Shown piece by piece: positions 52,132 to 62,559 of a stretch of DNA of 64,000 nucleotides. Position 1 is the first letter of the stretch, and every line of letters starts with the position of its first letter. The notes below the pieces were generated by a model that ran no database searches, was not told the DNA's origin, and saw nothing but the letters and a program-made list of their open reading frames with translations. Origin of the DNA: Paracandidimonas soli (lineage in GTDB: Bacteria; Pseudomonadota; Gammaproteobacteria; Burkholderiales; Burkholderiaceae_B); assembly GCF_004342005.1 (NCBI RefSeq), contig NZ_SMBX01000001.1, positions 62,001-126,000 of the forward strand. Direction: 5' to 3'. The translations under genes and the position numbers were made by a program.

Positions 52132-53022
52132 TCAGTATTCCGGCAGCAGCGATGCGGCCAGGTAGTCGATCATGGCGCGGACTTTGGGCGACAACTGGCG
52201 TCGCGTCGGATAGACCGCGTAGATGCCCAGCTCCAGCGAGCGGTATTCCGGTAGCAGCGCCACCAGCGCGCCCGATGCGATATCGTCGCGCACGATGAAG
52301 CTGGGCTCCAGCGCGATGCCGCCGCCATCCAGGGCGATCATGCGGCAGGTATTGCCGTTGTTGGAGTGGACGCGGGCCTTGACGCGCACATGCACGGGGC
52401 CTTCGGGGCCGTGGAACGGCCATTCTTCCTGGCCCTGCCACAGGGCATAGGCCAGCAGGCGATGCCGCGCCAGGTCCTGGGGGGCGGAAGGCATGCCGTG
52501 GCGCGCCAGGTAGTCCGGAGAAGCGCACAGCGTCATGCGTGTGCTCGACAGGCGGCGGCACACCAGGCTGGAACTGGGCAGGGTGCTGATGCGGATGGCC
52601 AGATCGTAGCCTTCTTCCACCAGGTCGACGACGCGGTCGTTCAGTGAGATATCCAGCTCGATATCGGGATAGCGTTCGAGAAACTCCGCCCACAGGCCCG
52701 CCAAGTGGCTGATGCCGAACGAAACGGGCGCGTTGATGCGCAGCTTGCCGGTTGGCAGCAGTGCTCGGTCGGAGACGATGGATTCGGCCTCTTCCATCGT
52801 TGCCAGGATTTCCCTGGCCCGGTGCAGGAAGATCTGCCCTTCTTCCGTCAGCGACAGCTTGCGTGTCGTACGGTGCAGCAGGCGCACGCCCAGGCGGGAC
52901 TCGAGCGCGCTCATGTGGCGCGAGACGGCAGCCTTGGACATGCCGAGCGCATCGGCTGCGGCGACGAAACTGCCGGCATCGACGATGCCGGCGAATACCG
53001 CCATTTCCAGGGAGCGATTCAT
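52132..53022 (-). CDS. LysR-family transcriptional regulator, 296 aa
   Basis: N-terminal HTH (LEMAVFAGIVDAGSFVAAAD, AVSRHMSALESRLGVRLLHR) and an effector domain of the common LTTR type. Divergent from the DODA-DoxX pair; an 11-base-arm palindrome in between is its probable operator. Confidence 0.93.
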   Translation of the reverse strand: MNRSLEMAVFAGIVDAGSFVAAADALGMSKAAVSRHMSALESRLGVRLLHRTTRKLSLTEEGQIFLHRAREILATMEEAESIVSDRALLPTGKLRINAPVSFGISHLAGLWAEFLERYPDIELDISLNDRVVDLVEEGYDLAIRISTLPSSSLVCRRLSSTRMTLCASPDYLARHGMPSAPQDLARHRLLAYALWQGQEEWPFHGPEGPVHVRVKARVHSNNGNTCRMIALDGGGIALEPSFIVRDDIASGALVALLPEYRSLELGIYAVYPTRRQLSPKVRAMIDYLAASLLPEY

Positions 53023-53061
53023 GATTGTTCCGATTATTGAAACATTTATTCTTATGAATCG

Positions 53062-53094
53062 TAGTTTATTGATGGTTTATGAGTCAATAAACTA
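53062..53094. promoter_or_regulatory. LysR operator candidate in the divergent promoter
   Basis: TAGTTTATTGA - 11-base spacer - TCAATAAACTA: perfect 11-base arms between the divergent LysR and DODA genes. It carries T and A at the T-N11-A spacing. Confidence 0.7.
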
Positions 53095-53169
53095 TATCCC
53101 ATTGGTTCGATATAGCCGCGCCCCTGCTTTTGCAGGCCGGATATCCCCGGTTTTTCAATGGAGTGCATC

Positions 53170-53970
53170 ATGGGTCATCGCATGCCTGTCCTGTTCGTTT
53201 CGCACGGCGCGCCTACGTTTGCGCTGGAGCCCGGCGTGGCCGGGCCCGAATTGACTCGCCTCGGACGCCATCTGGCGCGCCCGGCTGCTGTGCTCATCGT
53301 GTCCGCGCACTGGATCAGCCGCGCAGGCGTCAGGGTAACGGCCGCCGAGCATCCGGAAACCATCCATGATTTCCGTGGCTTTCCATCAGCGCTGTATGCC
53401 TTGCGCTACCCGGCGCCGGGCGCCCCGCTGCTTGCCGCGCAATTGGTGCGGCAATTGCGCGCCCAGGGCTGGGATGCGGATGAAGATCCGGTGCGCGGGC
53501 TGGATCACGGCGCCTGGGTGCCCTTGATGCATCTGCTGCCGGATGCGGACATTCCGGTCATTCAGGTATCGCTGCCTGATCCTTGCGATACGCAGCGGGC
53601 CTGGGAGCTGGGACGCGCGCTGGCACCGCTGCGCGACCAGGGCGTGCTGATCGTGGGTTCCGGCAGCCTGACGCACAATCTGTATGAAGTCCGGCATCCG
53701 GGCAGCGATGCGGAGCTTTACGTCCAGGAGTTCACCGGATGGGTGCGTTCGCATGTAGCGGCGCTGGATCACGCTGCGCTCAAGGATTACCGCAGGCTGG
53801 CTCCGGCTGCCGCGCGTGCCCATCCGACGGAAGAGCATTTCCTGCCCTTGCTGGTAGCCATGGGCGCTTCCTGCGACGGCGACCCGGTCGGGCTGGTGGA
53901 TGGAGGCGTGGACTATGGCGTGCTGTCCATGGACACCTATGTCTTCGGCGAGCTGGCGCGGGCGGCCTGA
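53170..53970 (+). CDS. DODA-type extradiol ring-cleavage dioxygenase, 266 aa
   Basis: Ring-opening dioxygenase of the LigB/DODA family using a divalent metal. Metal and catalytic histidines are in VSHGAPTFALEP, IVSAHWISR, LDHGAWVPLMHL and EEHFLPLLVAMGA. ATG 53170 has GGAG 6 bases upstream; ATG 53158 adds four residues. Natural substrate of bacterial members is often unclear. Followed by a DoxX gene on the same strand. Confidence 0.92.
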   Translation: MGHRMPVLFVSHGAPTFALEPGVAGPELTRLGRHLARPAAVLIVSAHWISRAGVRVTAAEHPETIHDFRGFPSALYALRYPAPGAPLLAAQLVRQLRAQGWDADEDPVRGLDHGAWVPLMHLLPDADIPVIQVSLPDPCDTQRAWELGRALAPLRDQGVLIVGSGSLTHNLYEVRHPGSDAELYVQEFTGWVRSHVAALDHAALKDYRRLAPAAARAHPTEEHFLPLLVAMGASCDGDPVGLVDGGVDYGVLSMDTYVFGELARAA

Positions 53971-54096
53971 GTGCGGCCCTGCCGCGTTCCGGCGGCGTCA
54001 TCCTGGTCCGGTGGACAGGGTCGGGATGCACTGTCTTTTCAATCCCGGGAATGGTTCCCGGATCTTGCTGCATTTCTATTTTTCAGGAGAAAACAA

Positions 54097-54507
54097 ATGA
54101 TCGATTCCCGCACTGCGCCGTATGCCGCATTGGTATTACGGATTGCGCTCGGAGTCATGTTTCTGGCGCATGGCCTGACCAAGGTGTTCGTCTTTACACC
54201 GGCGGGGACTGCCGGCTTCTTCCAGTCCATCGGCTTCCCCGGCTTCCTGGCCTATCCGGTCATCGCCTTCGAGGTGCTGGGCGGCCTGCTGCTGGTCCTG
54301 GGCGTGTTCACGCGCCCGATCGCGGCGTTGGCCGTGGTGCAGCTGTTCGTGGCATCGACGGTGCACTTCGGCAATGGCTGGGCTTTCGGCAACCAGGGCG
54401 GCGGCTGGGAATACCCCATCTTCCTGACGGTGTCGGCACTGGCGCTGGCATTGCTGGGTGAAGGAGCGCTGGCGCTCAGGCCCGGAAAGGGCGCCGGGCA
54501 GCGGTAA
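54097..54507 (+). CDS. DoxX family membrane protein, 136 aa
   Basis: Four membrane helices: ALVLRIALGVMFLAHGLTKVF, FLAYPVIAFEVLGGLLLVLGVF, AALAVVQLFVAST and YPIFLTVSALALALLGEGAL. The family is linked to quinone/redox chemistry. AGGAGAAAAC precedes ATG 54097. Frequently found with DODA-type genes under a LysR regulator. Confidence 0.92.
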   Translation: MIDSRTAPYAALVLRIALGVMFLAHGLTKVFVFTPAGTAGFFQSIGFPGFLAYPVIAFEVLGGLLLVLGVFTRPIAALAVVQLFVASTVHFGNGWAFGNQGGGWEYPIFLTVSALALALLGEGALALRPGKGAGQR

Positions 54508-54578
54508 TATCGGCGCTGGTTCGAATGCATTCCGGCCGCGGGCGAGGCGCGCAGCCGGAATTGGTGCTTCCGCATGTG

Positions 54579-54611
54579 CATGAAGTCCTCCCCCTGAGGG
54601 AGAGGACTTCA
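54579..54611. terminator. Terminator between DoxX and glcB
   Basis: CATGAAGTCCTC-CCC-CTGA-GGG-A-GAGGACTTCATG stem with one bulge, placed between the converging genes. Confidence 0.75.
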
Positions 54612-54617
54612 TGGCGC

Positions 54618-56783
54618 TTACTGCGCCTTGGCGACCAGTCGCCACTGGTGCAGCAGGGGTTCCGTATAGCCGTTGGGCTGTTCCAGGCCCTTGAACACCA
54701 GGTCGCAGGCTGCCTTGAAGGCGACCGATTTTTCGAAGTCCGGCGCCATGGGCTTGTACAGCGGATCGCCGGCGTTCTGCTGGTCGACGACGGCCGCCAT
54801 GCGCTGCAGCGTTTCCTGCACCTGTTCCCTGGTGACCACGCCGTGCAGCAGCCAGTTGGCCATGTGCTGGCTGGAAATGCGCAGCGTCGCCCGGTCTTCC
54901 ATCAGGCCGACGTTGTGGATGTCCGGCACCTTGGAGCAGCCCACGCCCTGGTCCACCCAGCGCACAACATAGCCCAGGATGCCCTGCGCATTGTTGTCCA
55001 GCTCCTGCTGGCGGTCTTCCGGCGACCAGTCGGGCGTCTCGGCCACGGGGAAGGTCAGCAGCTTGTCCAGCAGAGGCTCGGCCTTGCCGGCCTCGAGCTT
55101 GCGCTGGACTTCCTGCACGTCGATCTGATGGTAGTGCAGGGCATGCAGCGTGGCCGCCGTGGGGGACGGCACCCAGGCCGTGTTGCCGCCGGCCTTCAGT
55201 TGCGCGCCTTTCTGTGCCAGCATGTCGGCCATCAGGTCGGGCATGGCCCACATGCCCTTGCCGATCTGCGCGCGGCCGCGCAGGCCGCAGGCCAGGCCGA
55301 CCTGGACGTTGTTGCGCTCGTAGGCGTCGATCCAGGTGCTGCGCTTCATGTCTCCCTTGCGCACCATGGGTCCAGCATGCATGGACGTATGCATTTCGTC
55401 GCCGGTGCGGTCCAGGAAGCCGGTGTTGATGAAGACGACGCGTTCCGCGGCTTGCGCGATGCAGGCCTTCAGATTGACGCTGGTGCGGCGCTCTTCGTCC
55501 ATGATGCCCATCTTCAGCGTGTTTGGCGCGAGGCCCAGCAGGGCTTCGGTGCGCGCGAACAGCTTGCTGGCGAAGGCCACTTCGTCGGGGCCGTGCATCT
55601 TGGGCTTGACGATGTAGACCGAACCAGTGCGCGAGTTGCCGCGGCGGCCCTTGATGTCGTGGATGGCGATCAGGGATGTCAGGACGGCATCGAGGATGCC
55701 TTCGGGAATCTCGCGGCCGCCGTCGCACAGGATGGCGGGATTGCTCATCAGATGGCCGACGTTGCGCACGAACAGCAGCGAGCGGCCGTGCAGCGTGCGG
55801 GTTTCGCCGTTCAGGGCGGTGTAGGTGCGGTCCGGGTTCAGGACGCGCGTGAAGGTCTTGCCGCCCTTGGCCACCTCTTCAGACAGGGTGCCGTTCATCA
55901 GGCCCAGCCAGTTGCGATAGGCCAGTACCTTGTCGTCGGCATCCACGGCGGCCACGGAGTCTTCGCAGTCCATGATGGTGGTCAGCGCGGATTCGAGCAC
56001 GACATCCTTGATGCCGGCGGGATCCTGGGAGCCGATGGGATGCTGCGGATCGATCTGGACTTCCATGTGCAGGCCATTGTGCAGGAATACCAGAGCCTCC
56101 GGCTTGTCCTGCGCGCCGCGGTATCCCAGGAACTGGCCAGCGTCTGCAAGTGTCGTCACCTGTCCGTCCTGCAGCGTGACCTGCAGCTTTCCATCGCGAA
56201 CGATGTAATTCGTGGCATCGGCATGCGAGCCCTTTACCAGCGCTATGCTGTCGTCCAGCACGGTACGGGCGAAGGCGATGACCTTGGCGCCGCGCTTGGG
56301 GTTGTAGCCGCCCGAGCGTGCCGCGCCATCGTCTTCGGGGATGGCGTCGGTGCCGTAGAGCGCATCGTACAGGCTGCCCCAGCGCGCATTGGCGGCGTTC
56401 AGGGCGTAGCGCGCATTCATGACGGGCACGACCAGCTGCGGGCCGGCCTGCTGCGTGATCTCGGTGTCGACATTGCTGGTGTTGACCTGAACTGCGCCGG
56501 GTTCTTCGGCCAGATAGCCGATCGCCTTCAGGAATGTCTGGTAGGCTTGCATGTCACGGACCGGGCCTGGATTGGCGCGATGCCAGTCGTCCAGCGAAGC
56601 CTGGATGCGGTCGCGTTCGGCTAGCAGCAGGCGGTTTTCCGGCGCCAGGTCGTGGACCAGCGCGTCGAATCCCTGCCAGAAGGCTTCGGCCGATACGCCG
56701 GTGCCGGGCAGGGCTTCCTGTTCGATGAAATCGGCAAGTACCGGTGCAACCTGCAGCCGGTGGCGGGTAACGCGGTCGCTCAT
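54618..56783 (-). CDS. glcB: Malate synthase G, 721 aa
   Basis: Condenses glyoxylate and acetyl-CoA to malate in the glyoxylate route. Features: start [80 protein letters not shown] (catalytic Asp), and [20 protein letters not shown] with its reactive Cys. Length matches form G. Monocistronic. Confidence 0.98.
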   Translation of the reverse strand: MSDRVTRHRLQVAPVLADFIEQEALPGTGVSAEAFWQGFDALVHDLAPENRLLLAERDRIQASLDDWHRANPGPVRDMQAYQTFLKAIGYLAEEPGAVQVNTSNVDTEITQQAGPQLVVPVMNARYALNAANARWGSLYDALYGTDAIPEDDGAARSGGYNPKRGAKVIAFARTVLDDSIALVKGSHADATNYIVRDGKLQVTLQDGQVTTLADAGQFLGYRGAQDKPEALVFLHNGLHMEVQIDPQHPIGSQDPAGIKDVVLESALTTIMDCEDSVAAVDADDKVLAYRNWLGLMNGTLSEEVAKGGKTFTRVLNPDRTYTALNGETRTLHGRSLLFVRNVGHLMSNPAILCDGGREIPEGILDAVLTSLIAIHDIKGRRGNSRTGSVYIVKPKMHGPDEVAFASKLFARTEALLGLAPNTLKMGIMDEERRTSVNLKACIAQAAERVVFINTGFLDRTGDEMHTSMHAGPMVRKGDMKRSTWIDAYERNNVQVGLACGLRGRAQIGKGMWAMPDLMADMLAQKGAQLKAGGNTAWVPSPTAATLHALHYHQIDVQEVQRKLEAGKAEPLLDKLLTFPVAETPDWSPEDRQQELDNNAQGILGYVVRWVDQGVGCSKVPDIHNVGLMEDRATLRISSQHMANWLLHGVVTREQVQETLQRMAAVVDQQNAGDPLYKPMAPDFEKSVAFKAACDLVFKGLEQPNGYTEPLLHQWRLVAKAQ

Positions 56784-56936
56784 GGGAGTTCCTTTTGCTG
56801 TTGTCTCATGATGAGGCGGCCTTCCGGCCGCCGGATGGCTACCATTATGTCTTGTGCATCCAGTGCGCTCAATACAAATTATGGTTAAAGGACTTTATAC
56901 AAAAAGTGATGTAATCAACGGCGGAACGCTCGTATT

Positions 56937-57935
56937 TCATACCAGTACCGAAACCAGCAGCGACAGCGTTACAACCGACACTACCGTCGAGATCAGGATG
57001 GCGCGCGACGACATTGCCGGTTCCAGGTCGTACAGCTTGGCCAGCATGAACGGCCCCGTTCCGATGGGCAGCGCCGCCAGCAGGACGGCGGCGGTGGCCC
57101 ACATGGGAGGCATGTCGAACACCCAGCGCACCAGGGCGAAGGCGACCAGGGGGTGCAGCACCAGCTTCATCAGGACGATGCGGTTGACGAGCCTGGTGTT
57201 GCCCGATGGCTGGTCCTGGGCCAGGAACAGCCCGATGGTGACCAGGGCGCAGGGGCTGGCGGCCGCGCTCAGCAGGCCGGTGAACTGGAACACGAAGGGG
57301 GGCAGCGGAATCTGACTGGCCGCCACTGCGGCGCCTGCGACGGGCGCCATGACCAGCGGATTCTTCAGCAGGGACATGCCGACGCTGGCCGTGGTGCGGC
57401 GCAGATTTCCCTTGCCGTTGCGGTCGATTTCGATCAGCACGATGGAAAAGGCGAACAGCACGCAGGCGGTCATCAGGATGTTGATGACGACGATGGGCAG
57501 GCTGGCGTCGCCCAGCAACATGACGCACAGCGGGATGCCCATGTAGCCGGTGTTGGCGTACGAGGCGCACAGGCCTTCCATGCTGATGTCCGCCAGGCGG
57601 CGCTTGCGGCGCCGGCCCCAGGCCCACGCGGCCAGGAAAACGATGGAGATGGCGCCGAGCGAAGCGCCTATGTAGCCGGGCTGGTTGAGCTGTTCCATCG
57701 TGGCCTGGGCCATGGCCTGGAACAGCAGCGCCGGCAGCGCCAGCCATACGACGAAGCGGTTGAGCACGTCCACGGCCTCGCCGCCGAGAATGCGCCGCTT
57801 CGCGCTGACGTAACCCAGAAGAATCAGCCCGAACAAGGGCAGCACGGCATTGAGAATCGTGTCCAAGATGTCCCGTCCACTGGCAATCCGGAAGCGCCGG
57901 GGCATGCCGGGCGCGGGTGCGCGAACTGCTGTCAT
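56937..57935 (-). CDS. Auxin efflux carrier (AEC) family transporter, up to 332 aa
   Basis: Ten-helix transporter: AVLPLFGLILLGYVSAKRRI and FVVWLALPALLFQAMAQ at the start, MTACVLFAFSIVLIEIDRN in the middle, VVSVVTLSLLVSVLV at the end. AEC members export or import organic anions such as malate. The family start (LDTILNAVLP) is near a TTG at 57866, giving 309 residues; ATG 57935 gives 332. Divergent from amn. Confidence 0.88.
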   Translation of the reverse strand: MTAVRAPAPGMPRRFRIASGRDILDTILNAVLPLFGLILLGYVSAKRRILGGEAVDVLNRFVVWLALPALLFQAMAQATMEQLNQPGYIGASLGAISIVFLAAWAWGRRRKRRLADISMEGLCASYANTGYMGIPLCVMLLGDASLPIVVINILMTACVLFAFSIVLIEIDRNGKGNLRRTTASVGMSLLKNPLVMAPVAGAAVAASQIPLPPFVFQFTGLLSAAASPCALVTIGLFLAQDQPSGNTRLVNRIVLMKLVLHPLVAFALVRWVFDMPPMWATAAVLLAALPIGTGPFMLAKLYDLEPAMSSRAILISTVVSVVTLSLLVSVLV

Positions 57936-57982
57936 AGTCCATTCGTATAATGCCTGAAACTATACAGCAGGAGTGATGAACG

Positions 57983-59485
57983 TTGAATCCGGCAGAGATC
58001 GTGGAAAACCTCAGCTTGCCCGAGGCGGTGCCGTTCACAGGCTTCGACGATGCCAGGCAGGCGGTGGAGTGCCTGGTGCGGCTTTACGACCGCAATACGG
58101 CATTCATACGGGCGGCGTTCGAGGAGTATGCGGCGGGGCGCATGCCTGAGGGCACGCGCGCCCGCGCCTATTACCCGGCGCTGCGCATCCGGGTCGGGAC
58201 CTACCAGGAAGTGGACAGCCGCCTGTCCTACGGGTATGTCGTCGAGCCGGGCGTTTATGTGACCTCGGTCACTCAGCCCAAGCTGTATTTCGAATACCTG
58301 TGCGAACAGGTGGCGTTGCTGGTCCGCAATCACAAGGTGCGCGTGGAGGTAGGAGAGTCCGATACGCCCATTCCGCTGCATTTCGCCTTTGCCGAAGGCC
58401 AGTATGTGCAGGGGGTGTATGCCGACGCGGTCGGCAGCGCCTTGCGCGATCATTTCGATGTGCCGGACCTTGCCGTCACCGATGACACCATCGTCAACGG
58501 CACATGGCTGGGCAGGCTGGACGAGCCCCGTCCGCTGGCGCCGTTCACCGCGCCGCGCGTGGATTATTCACTGCACCGGCTTCAGCACTACACGGCGACG
58601 GCGCCCCGGCATTTCCAGAATTTCGTGCTGTTCACGAACTACCAGTTCTATGTGGACGAGTTCTGCCGCTGGGCCAGGGACACCCTGGCCAAAGGAGAAG
58701 GCGGCTATACGGCGCTGGTCGAGCCGGGCAACCGGATCACGAGGCGCGCCGGCACGGGAGAACTGGTCACCGAGGGCGGCGAGGCCGCCCGCCTGCCGCA
58801 GATGCCTTCCTATCACCTGTTGCGCGAGGGGCATACGGGCATCACGCTGATCAATATCGGCGTGGGGCCGTCGAATGCCAAGACCATCACGGATCATGTG
58901 GCCGTGCTGCGGCCCTCGGCATGGCTGATGCTGGGGCATTGCGCCGGGCTACGCGTCACGCAGCGCCTGGGCGATTACGTGCTGGCGCACGGCTACGTGA
59001 GGCAGGACCACGTGCTGGACGACGACCTGCCGACCTGGGTGCCGGTGCCGCCGCTGGCCGAGGTACAGGTGGCCCTGGAGCAGGCCGTGGCCGAGGTGGC
59101 CGGGCTGTCGGGCTGGGAGCTCAAGCGCATCATGCGCACCGGCACCGTGGCCACCATCGACAACCGCAACTGGGAGCTGCGCGATCACGACGAGCCTGTG
59201 CGCCGCTTCTCTCAGTCGCGGGCCATCGCGCTGGACATGGAGTCGGCCACGATCGCGGCCAACGGCTTCCGCTTCCGCGTGCCCTACGGCACGCTGCTGT
59301 GCGTGTCGGACAAGCCGCTGCACGGCGAACTGAAGTTGCCCGGCATGGCCAGCGAGTTCTACCGCACCCAGGTCGGCCAGCACCTGCATATTGGCATCCG
59401 CGCGCTGGAACTGCTGCGCGAAATGCCGAGGGAGCGCCTGCATTCGCGCAAGCTGCGCAGCTTTATCGAGACGGCGTTCCAGTAG
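57983..59485 (+). CDS. amn: AMP nucleosidase, 500 aa
   Basis: Splits AMP to adenine and ribose 5-phosphate. N-terminal domain (PFTGFDDARQAVECLVRLYD) and a nucleoside-phosphorylase-like catalytic domain (ITLINIGVGPSNAKTITDHV, and MESATIAANGFRFRVPYGTL with its Glu). Start is TTG 57983; an in-frame stop sits two codons upstream at 57977, so no earlier start exists. GGAG lies 9 bases upstream. Length typical. Confidence 0.96.
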   Translation: MNPAEIVENLSLPEAVPFTGFDDARQAVECLVRLYDRNTAFIRAAFEEYAAGRMPEGTRARAYYPALRIRVGTYQEVDSRLSYGYVVEPGVYVTSVTQPKLYFEYLCEQVALLVRNHKVRVEVGESDTPIPLHFAFAEGQYVQGVYADAVGSALRDHFDVPDLAVTDDTIVNGTWLGRLDEPRPLAPFTAPRVDYSLHRLQHYTATAPRHFQNFVLFTNYQFYVDEFCRWARDTLAKGEGGYTALVEPGNRITRRAGTGELVTEGGEAARLPQMPSYHLLREGHTGITLINIGVGPSNAKTITDHVAVLRPSAWLMLGHCAGLRVTQRLGDYVLAHGYVRQDHVLDDDLPTWVPVPPLAEVQVALEQAVAEVAGLSGWELKRIMRTGTVATIDNRNWELRDHDEPVRRFSQSRAIALDMESATIAANGFRFRVPYGTLLCVSDKPLHGELKLPGMASEFYRTQVGQHLHIGIRALELLREMPRERLHSRKLRSFIETAFQ

Positions 59486-59498
59486 AAGAGCACAGGGC

Positions 59499-59537
59499 AA
59501 AATGGGCGGCCCGGAATGAAGCCGGGCCGCCCATTTT
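59499..59537. terminator. Strong bidirectional terminator
   Basis: AAAATGGGCGGCCCGG-AATGAAG-CCGGGCCGCCCATTTT: 16-base perfect arms with A- and T-runs, between converging amn and the TRAP receptor gene. Confidence 0.92.
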
Positions 59538-59564
59538 GTTCAGGCGCCTGCACGCGCCAGGACC

Positions 59565-60596
59565 TTATTTCTTGCGGTTCTCGATGTCCTTCAGCGCCTG
59601 GTCGACCAGGTCTTCGCCGACGGTCTTGCGCCATTTCTCGAAGACCGGGCGGGTGGCGTCGACGAAGGCCTTGTGCTGCTCGGGCGTCAGTTGCGTCACG
59701 GTCACGCCCAGGTCGGAAATTTCCTTCAGCAGCGAGGAGTCTTCGTCGGTCACGCCTTTGCGGGCGAGCACGATCTGCTCCTTGGCGGCATCGATGGCGG
59801 CCTGGCGCACGATTTCCTGGTCTTCCTTGGTCCAGGATTCCCATACCTGGCGGTTGACCACGAAGATCAGCGGATCGGCAACGTAGTTCCACAGCGTCAG
59901 GTACTTCTGGCTGACCGTGTGCAGCTTGGCCGCGGTGAAGATGGACAGGGGGTTTTCCTGGCCGTCGACGGCGCCGCTGGCCAGTGCAGGCTGGGTGTCG
60001 GCCCAGCTCATTTGCGTGGGGTTGGCGCCCAGCGTGTTGAAGACATCCATGAACAGCGGCGAGCCGACCACGCGCAGCTTCAGGCCCTTGAGATCTTCCG
60101 GGCTCTTGATTTCGTGCTTGGAATTGCTCAGCTGGCGGTAGCCGTTTTCACCCCAGGCCAGGGGCACGACGCCGGCCTTTTCCACGACTTCGAGCAGTTG
60201 CTTGCCGACTTCGCCGTGGATCAGGGCGTCGATGGCGGCGTAGTCGGGCAGCAGGAAGGGTAGCGAGAACAGATTCATCTGGCGGATCTGCGGCGACCAG
60301 TTGATGGTGGAGCCGACCGCCACGTCGATCAGGCCCTGGCGGATGGCGGTGAACTCACGCGTCTGATCGCCCTGTACCAGGGATACGCCGGGATAGAGCT
60401 TGAAGTTGATGCGGCCATCGGTGCGTTCGCGTACCTTGTCGGCCCAGATTTCGGCGCCCTTGCCCCAGGGGAAGGCGGTGCCCAGCACCAGGGAAACCTT
60501 GTATTCGGACTTGTAGTTGGCGGCCATGGCCGTGGGGATGGCTGTCAGGGCTGCGACGGAGCAGGCGGCTGCGGCAAGCAGGGTGCGAAGTTTCAT
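59565..60596 (-). CDS. TRAP transporter DctP-type substrate-binding protein, 343 aa
   Basis: Periplasmic receptor of a TRAP carboxylate transporter. Signal peptide (about 1-25, AALTAIPTAMA), then the family body: VRERTDGRINFKLYPGVSLV, LKGLKLRVVGSPLFMDVFNT, and the ligand Arg region within it; ASGAVDGQENPLSIFTAAKL is the typical TRAP loop. Same strand as, and downstream of, DctQ-DctM. Confidence 0.95.
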   Translation of the reverse strand: MKLRTLLAAAACSVAALTAIPTAMAANYKSEYKVSLVLGTAFPWGKGAEIWADKVRERTDGRINFKLYPGVSLVQGDQTREFTAIRQGLIDVAVGSTINWSPQIRQMNLFSLPFLLPDYAAIDALIHGEVGKQLLEVVEKAGVVPLAWGENGYRQLSNSKHEIKSPEDLKGLKLRVVGSPLFMDVFNTLGANPTQMSWADTQPALASGAVDGQENPLSIFTAAKLHTVSQKYLTLWNYVADPLIFVVNRQVWESWTKEDQEIVRQAAIDAAKEQIVLARKGVTDEDSSLLKEISDLGVTVTQLTPEQHKAFVDATRPVFEKWRKTVGEDLVDQALKDIENRKK

Positions 60597-60642
60597 GCGA
60601 TCTCCTCGTGGGTTGGTATATGAAGGTTATTCTGTGTATTCA

Positions 60643-61941
60643 TCAGTATCCCAGTGCACGCGGCAGCCACAGCGCCAGTTCGGGGAAGACGATGACCAGC
60701 ACCAGCACTGTGAACATGGAGCAGAGCAGCCACAGCACCCAGCGGAACGTGCTTTCCATGGGGACATGGGCGATGCGGCAGGCCACCATCAGGTTCACCG
60801 CCAGGGGAGGCGTGAACTGGCCGAGGGCGACCTTCAGCGTCAGCAGGACGCCGAACCAGACCAGGTCCCAGTTGTAGGCCTGGGCAATGGGGATCAGCAG
60901 CGGCACGAAAATCAGGAAGATCGAAATGCCGTCGAGGAACATGCCGAGCGTCATCAGCAGCATGACCAGCAACGCCAGCACGCCATACTCGCCCAGTCCG
61001 GAATTGACGATGGCGTTCGTGACGGGGTCGATGATGCTCAGGGTGGAAAGCGCCCAGGCGAAGATGCCTGCCAGCGAGACCACCAGCATGATGACGGCGG
61101 ACAGCTCGGCCGCCTCGCGCAGGATGAGGAAGAGATCGCGCACCTTGATCGTGCGGTGGATGCACATGCCGACGAACAGGCCGTAGAACACGGCGACGAC
61201 GGCGGCCTCCGTCGGAGTGAACAGACCCAGCCGCATGCCGCCCAGGATGAGGACGGGAGCGGCCAGTCCCCAGACGGCCTGGCGCAGGCTGGCCCAGAAA
61301 GGCGGACGCGGCAGGTTGCGCTCCTGCTCTCCCATATTGTGCCTGCGCGACAGCCATACGGCAGGGATGATGAGGGCGATGCCGGCCAGGATGCCAGGCA
61401 CCATGCCGGCCGCGAAGAGCGCGGGCACCGAGGCCTGGGGCACCAGCACGGAGTAGACGATGAAGGCGATGGAGGGCGGGATCAGGATGTCGGTGGCCGC
61501 GCCCGCCGCCACGACGCTGGCGGAGAATGGCGACGGATAGCCGGCCTGGCGCATGGCGCCGATCATGACGGCGCCGACGGCGGCGGCACAGGCTGGGCCG
61601 GAGCCGGAAATGCCGCCCAGGAACATGGCGACGGCAATGGCCACGAGCGGCAGCATGCCGGGGCCGCGCCCGACGATGGCGATGGCGAAATCGACCAGGC
61701 GGCGAGCCACGCCGGAGCGGTCGAAGATGGAGCCTACCAGGACAAACATCGGAATGGCCAGCAAGGGGTACTTGGCCAGGCCCGCATAGAAGTTCTGCGG
61801 CACGGCCAGCAGGCCGAACCACTGCGTGTCCAGGTTGGACAGCACGATGGCGAGTGTGCCTGAAACGCCCAGCGCAATAGCGACGGGGACGCCGATCACC
61901 ATCAGCACGATGAATACGACGAACAGCAGGGCGGCGATCAT
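60643..61941 (-). CDS. TRAP transporter large permease DctM, 432 aa
   Basis: About 12 membrane helices forming the transport channel: AALLFVVFIVLMVIGVPVAI at the start, AIAVAMFLGGISGSGPACAA (family signature), SAVIMLVVSLAGIFAWALST, and GMFLDGISIFLIFVPLLIPI near the end. ATG 61941 overlaps the DctQ stop (ATGA). Confidence 0.95.
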   Translation of the reverse strand: MIAALLFVVFIVLMVIGVPVAIALGVSGTLAIVLSNLDTQWFGLLAVPQNFYAGLAKYPLLAIPMFVLVGSIFDRSGVARRLVDFAIAIVGRGPGMLPLVAIAVAMFLGGISGSGPACAAAVGAVMIGAMRQAGYPSPFSASVVAAGAATDILIPPSIAFIVYSVLVPQASVPALFAAGMVPGILAGIALIIPAVWLSRRHNMGEQERNLPRPPFWASLRQAVWGLAAPVLILGGMRLGLFTPTEAAVVAVFYGLFVGMCIHRTIKVRDLFLILREAAELSAVIMLVVSLAGIFAWALSTLSIIDPVTNAIVNSGLGEYGVLALLVMLLMTLGMFLDGISIFLIFVPLLIPIAQAYNWDLVWFGVLLTLKVALGQFTPPLAVNLMVACRIAHVPMESTFRWVLWLLCSMFTVLVLVIVFPELALWLPRALGY

Positions 61942-62480
61942 GTCCGGCCGCTCCGCAAGGCGCGCTGCAGGCTGCCGGCCACACGCAGGGTGATGACGGC
62001 GCCCAGCAGCGGCATCCAGACCGAATACCACCAGGTCGGCACGCCGATTGCGGGCGAGGTGTCGCCCCAGGTGTAGTCGTCGTAGACGATGCGGGCGGAC
62101 AGGATGGTCAGCAGAATGAAGAACAGCAGGACGATGGTGTGGCTGGCGATGGCCAGACGGCGCTGCTTCTGCGCGGATCCGCTGTCGGCATAGGCCTCGA
62201 TGCGGATATGCTGGTTGCGCACGAATCCGGTGGCGCTGGCCGTCAGCGTCAGGACGATGAGCAGGAAGATCGAGATTTCCTCGGTCCAGGCAAACGAGGC
62301 GTTGGTCAGGTAGCGCACGAGGACGTTGCAGAACGTGATCAGCGCCAGCGCGGCGATTGTTGCAACGGAAACGGTGTCTTCGAGCTTTAGCGGCACCCTG
62401 ACGGGGGGATCGGCGGGTTCGGTCGGGACGGGATCGGCCTCTTTGCCTCCGGCAGGCGTGTTGGTGTGGTGCGACGGCAT
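61938..62480 (-). CDS. TRAP transporter small permease DctQ, 180 aa
   Basis: Four helices with the family order: VATIAALALITFCNVLVRYL, SFAWTEEISIFLLIVLTLTA, TIVLLFFILLTILSARIVYD and WWYSVWMPLLGAVITLRVAG. First gene of the TRAP set on this strand (DctQ-DctM-DctP). Confidence 0.93.
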   Translation of the reverse strand: MPSHHTNTPAGGKEADPVPTEPADPPVRVPLKLEDTVSVATIAALALITFCNVLVRYLTNASFAWTEEISIFLLIVLTLTASATGFVRNQHIRIEAYADSGSAQKQRRLAIASHTIVLLFFILLTILSARIVYDDYTWGDTSPAIGVPTWWYSVWMPLLGAVITLRVAGSLQRALRSGRT

Positions 62481-62559
62481 GTGCGACGGGGATCGGCAGG
62501 AACTAAAACAGCATGATAACGAGATGCGCCCCCGCCCGGGGGCGCGCGGGTTCCGGGGT

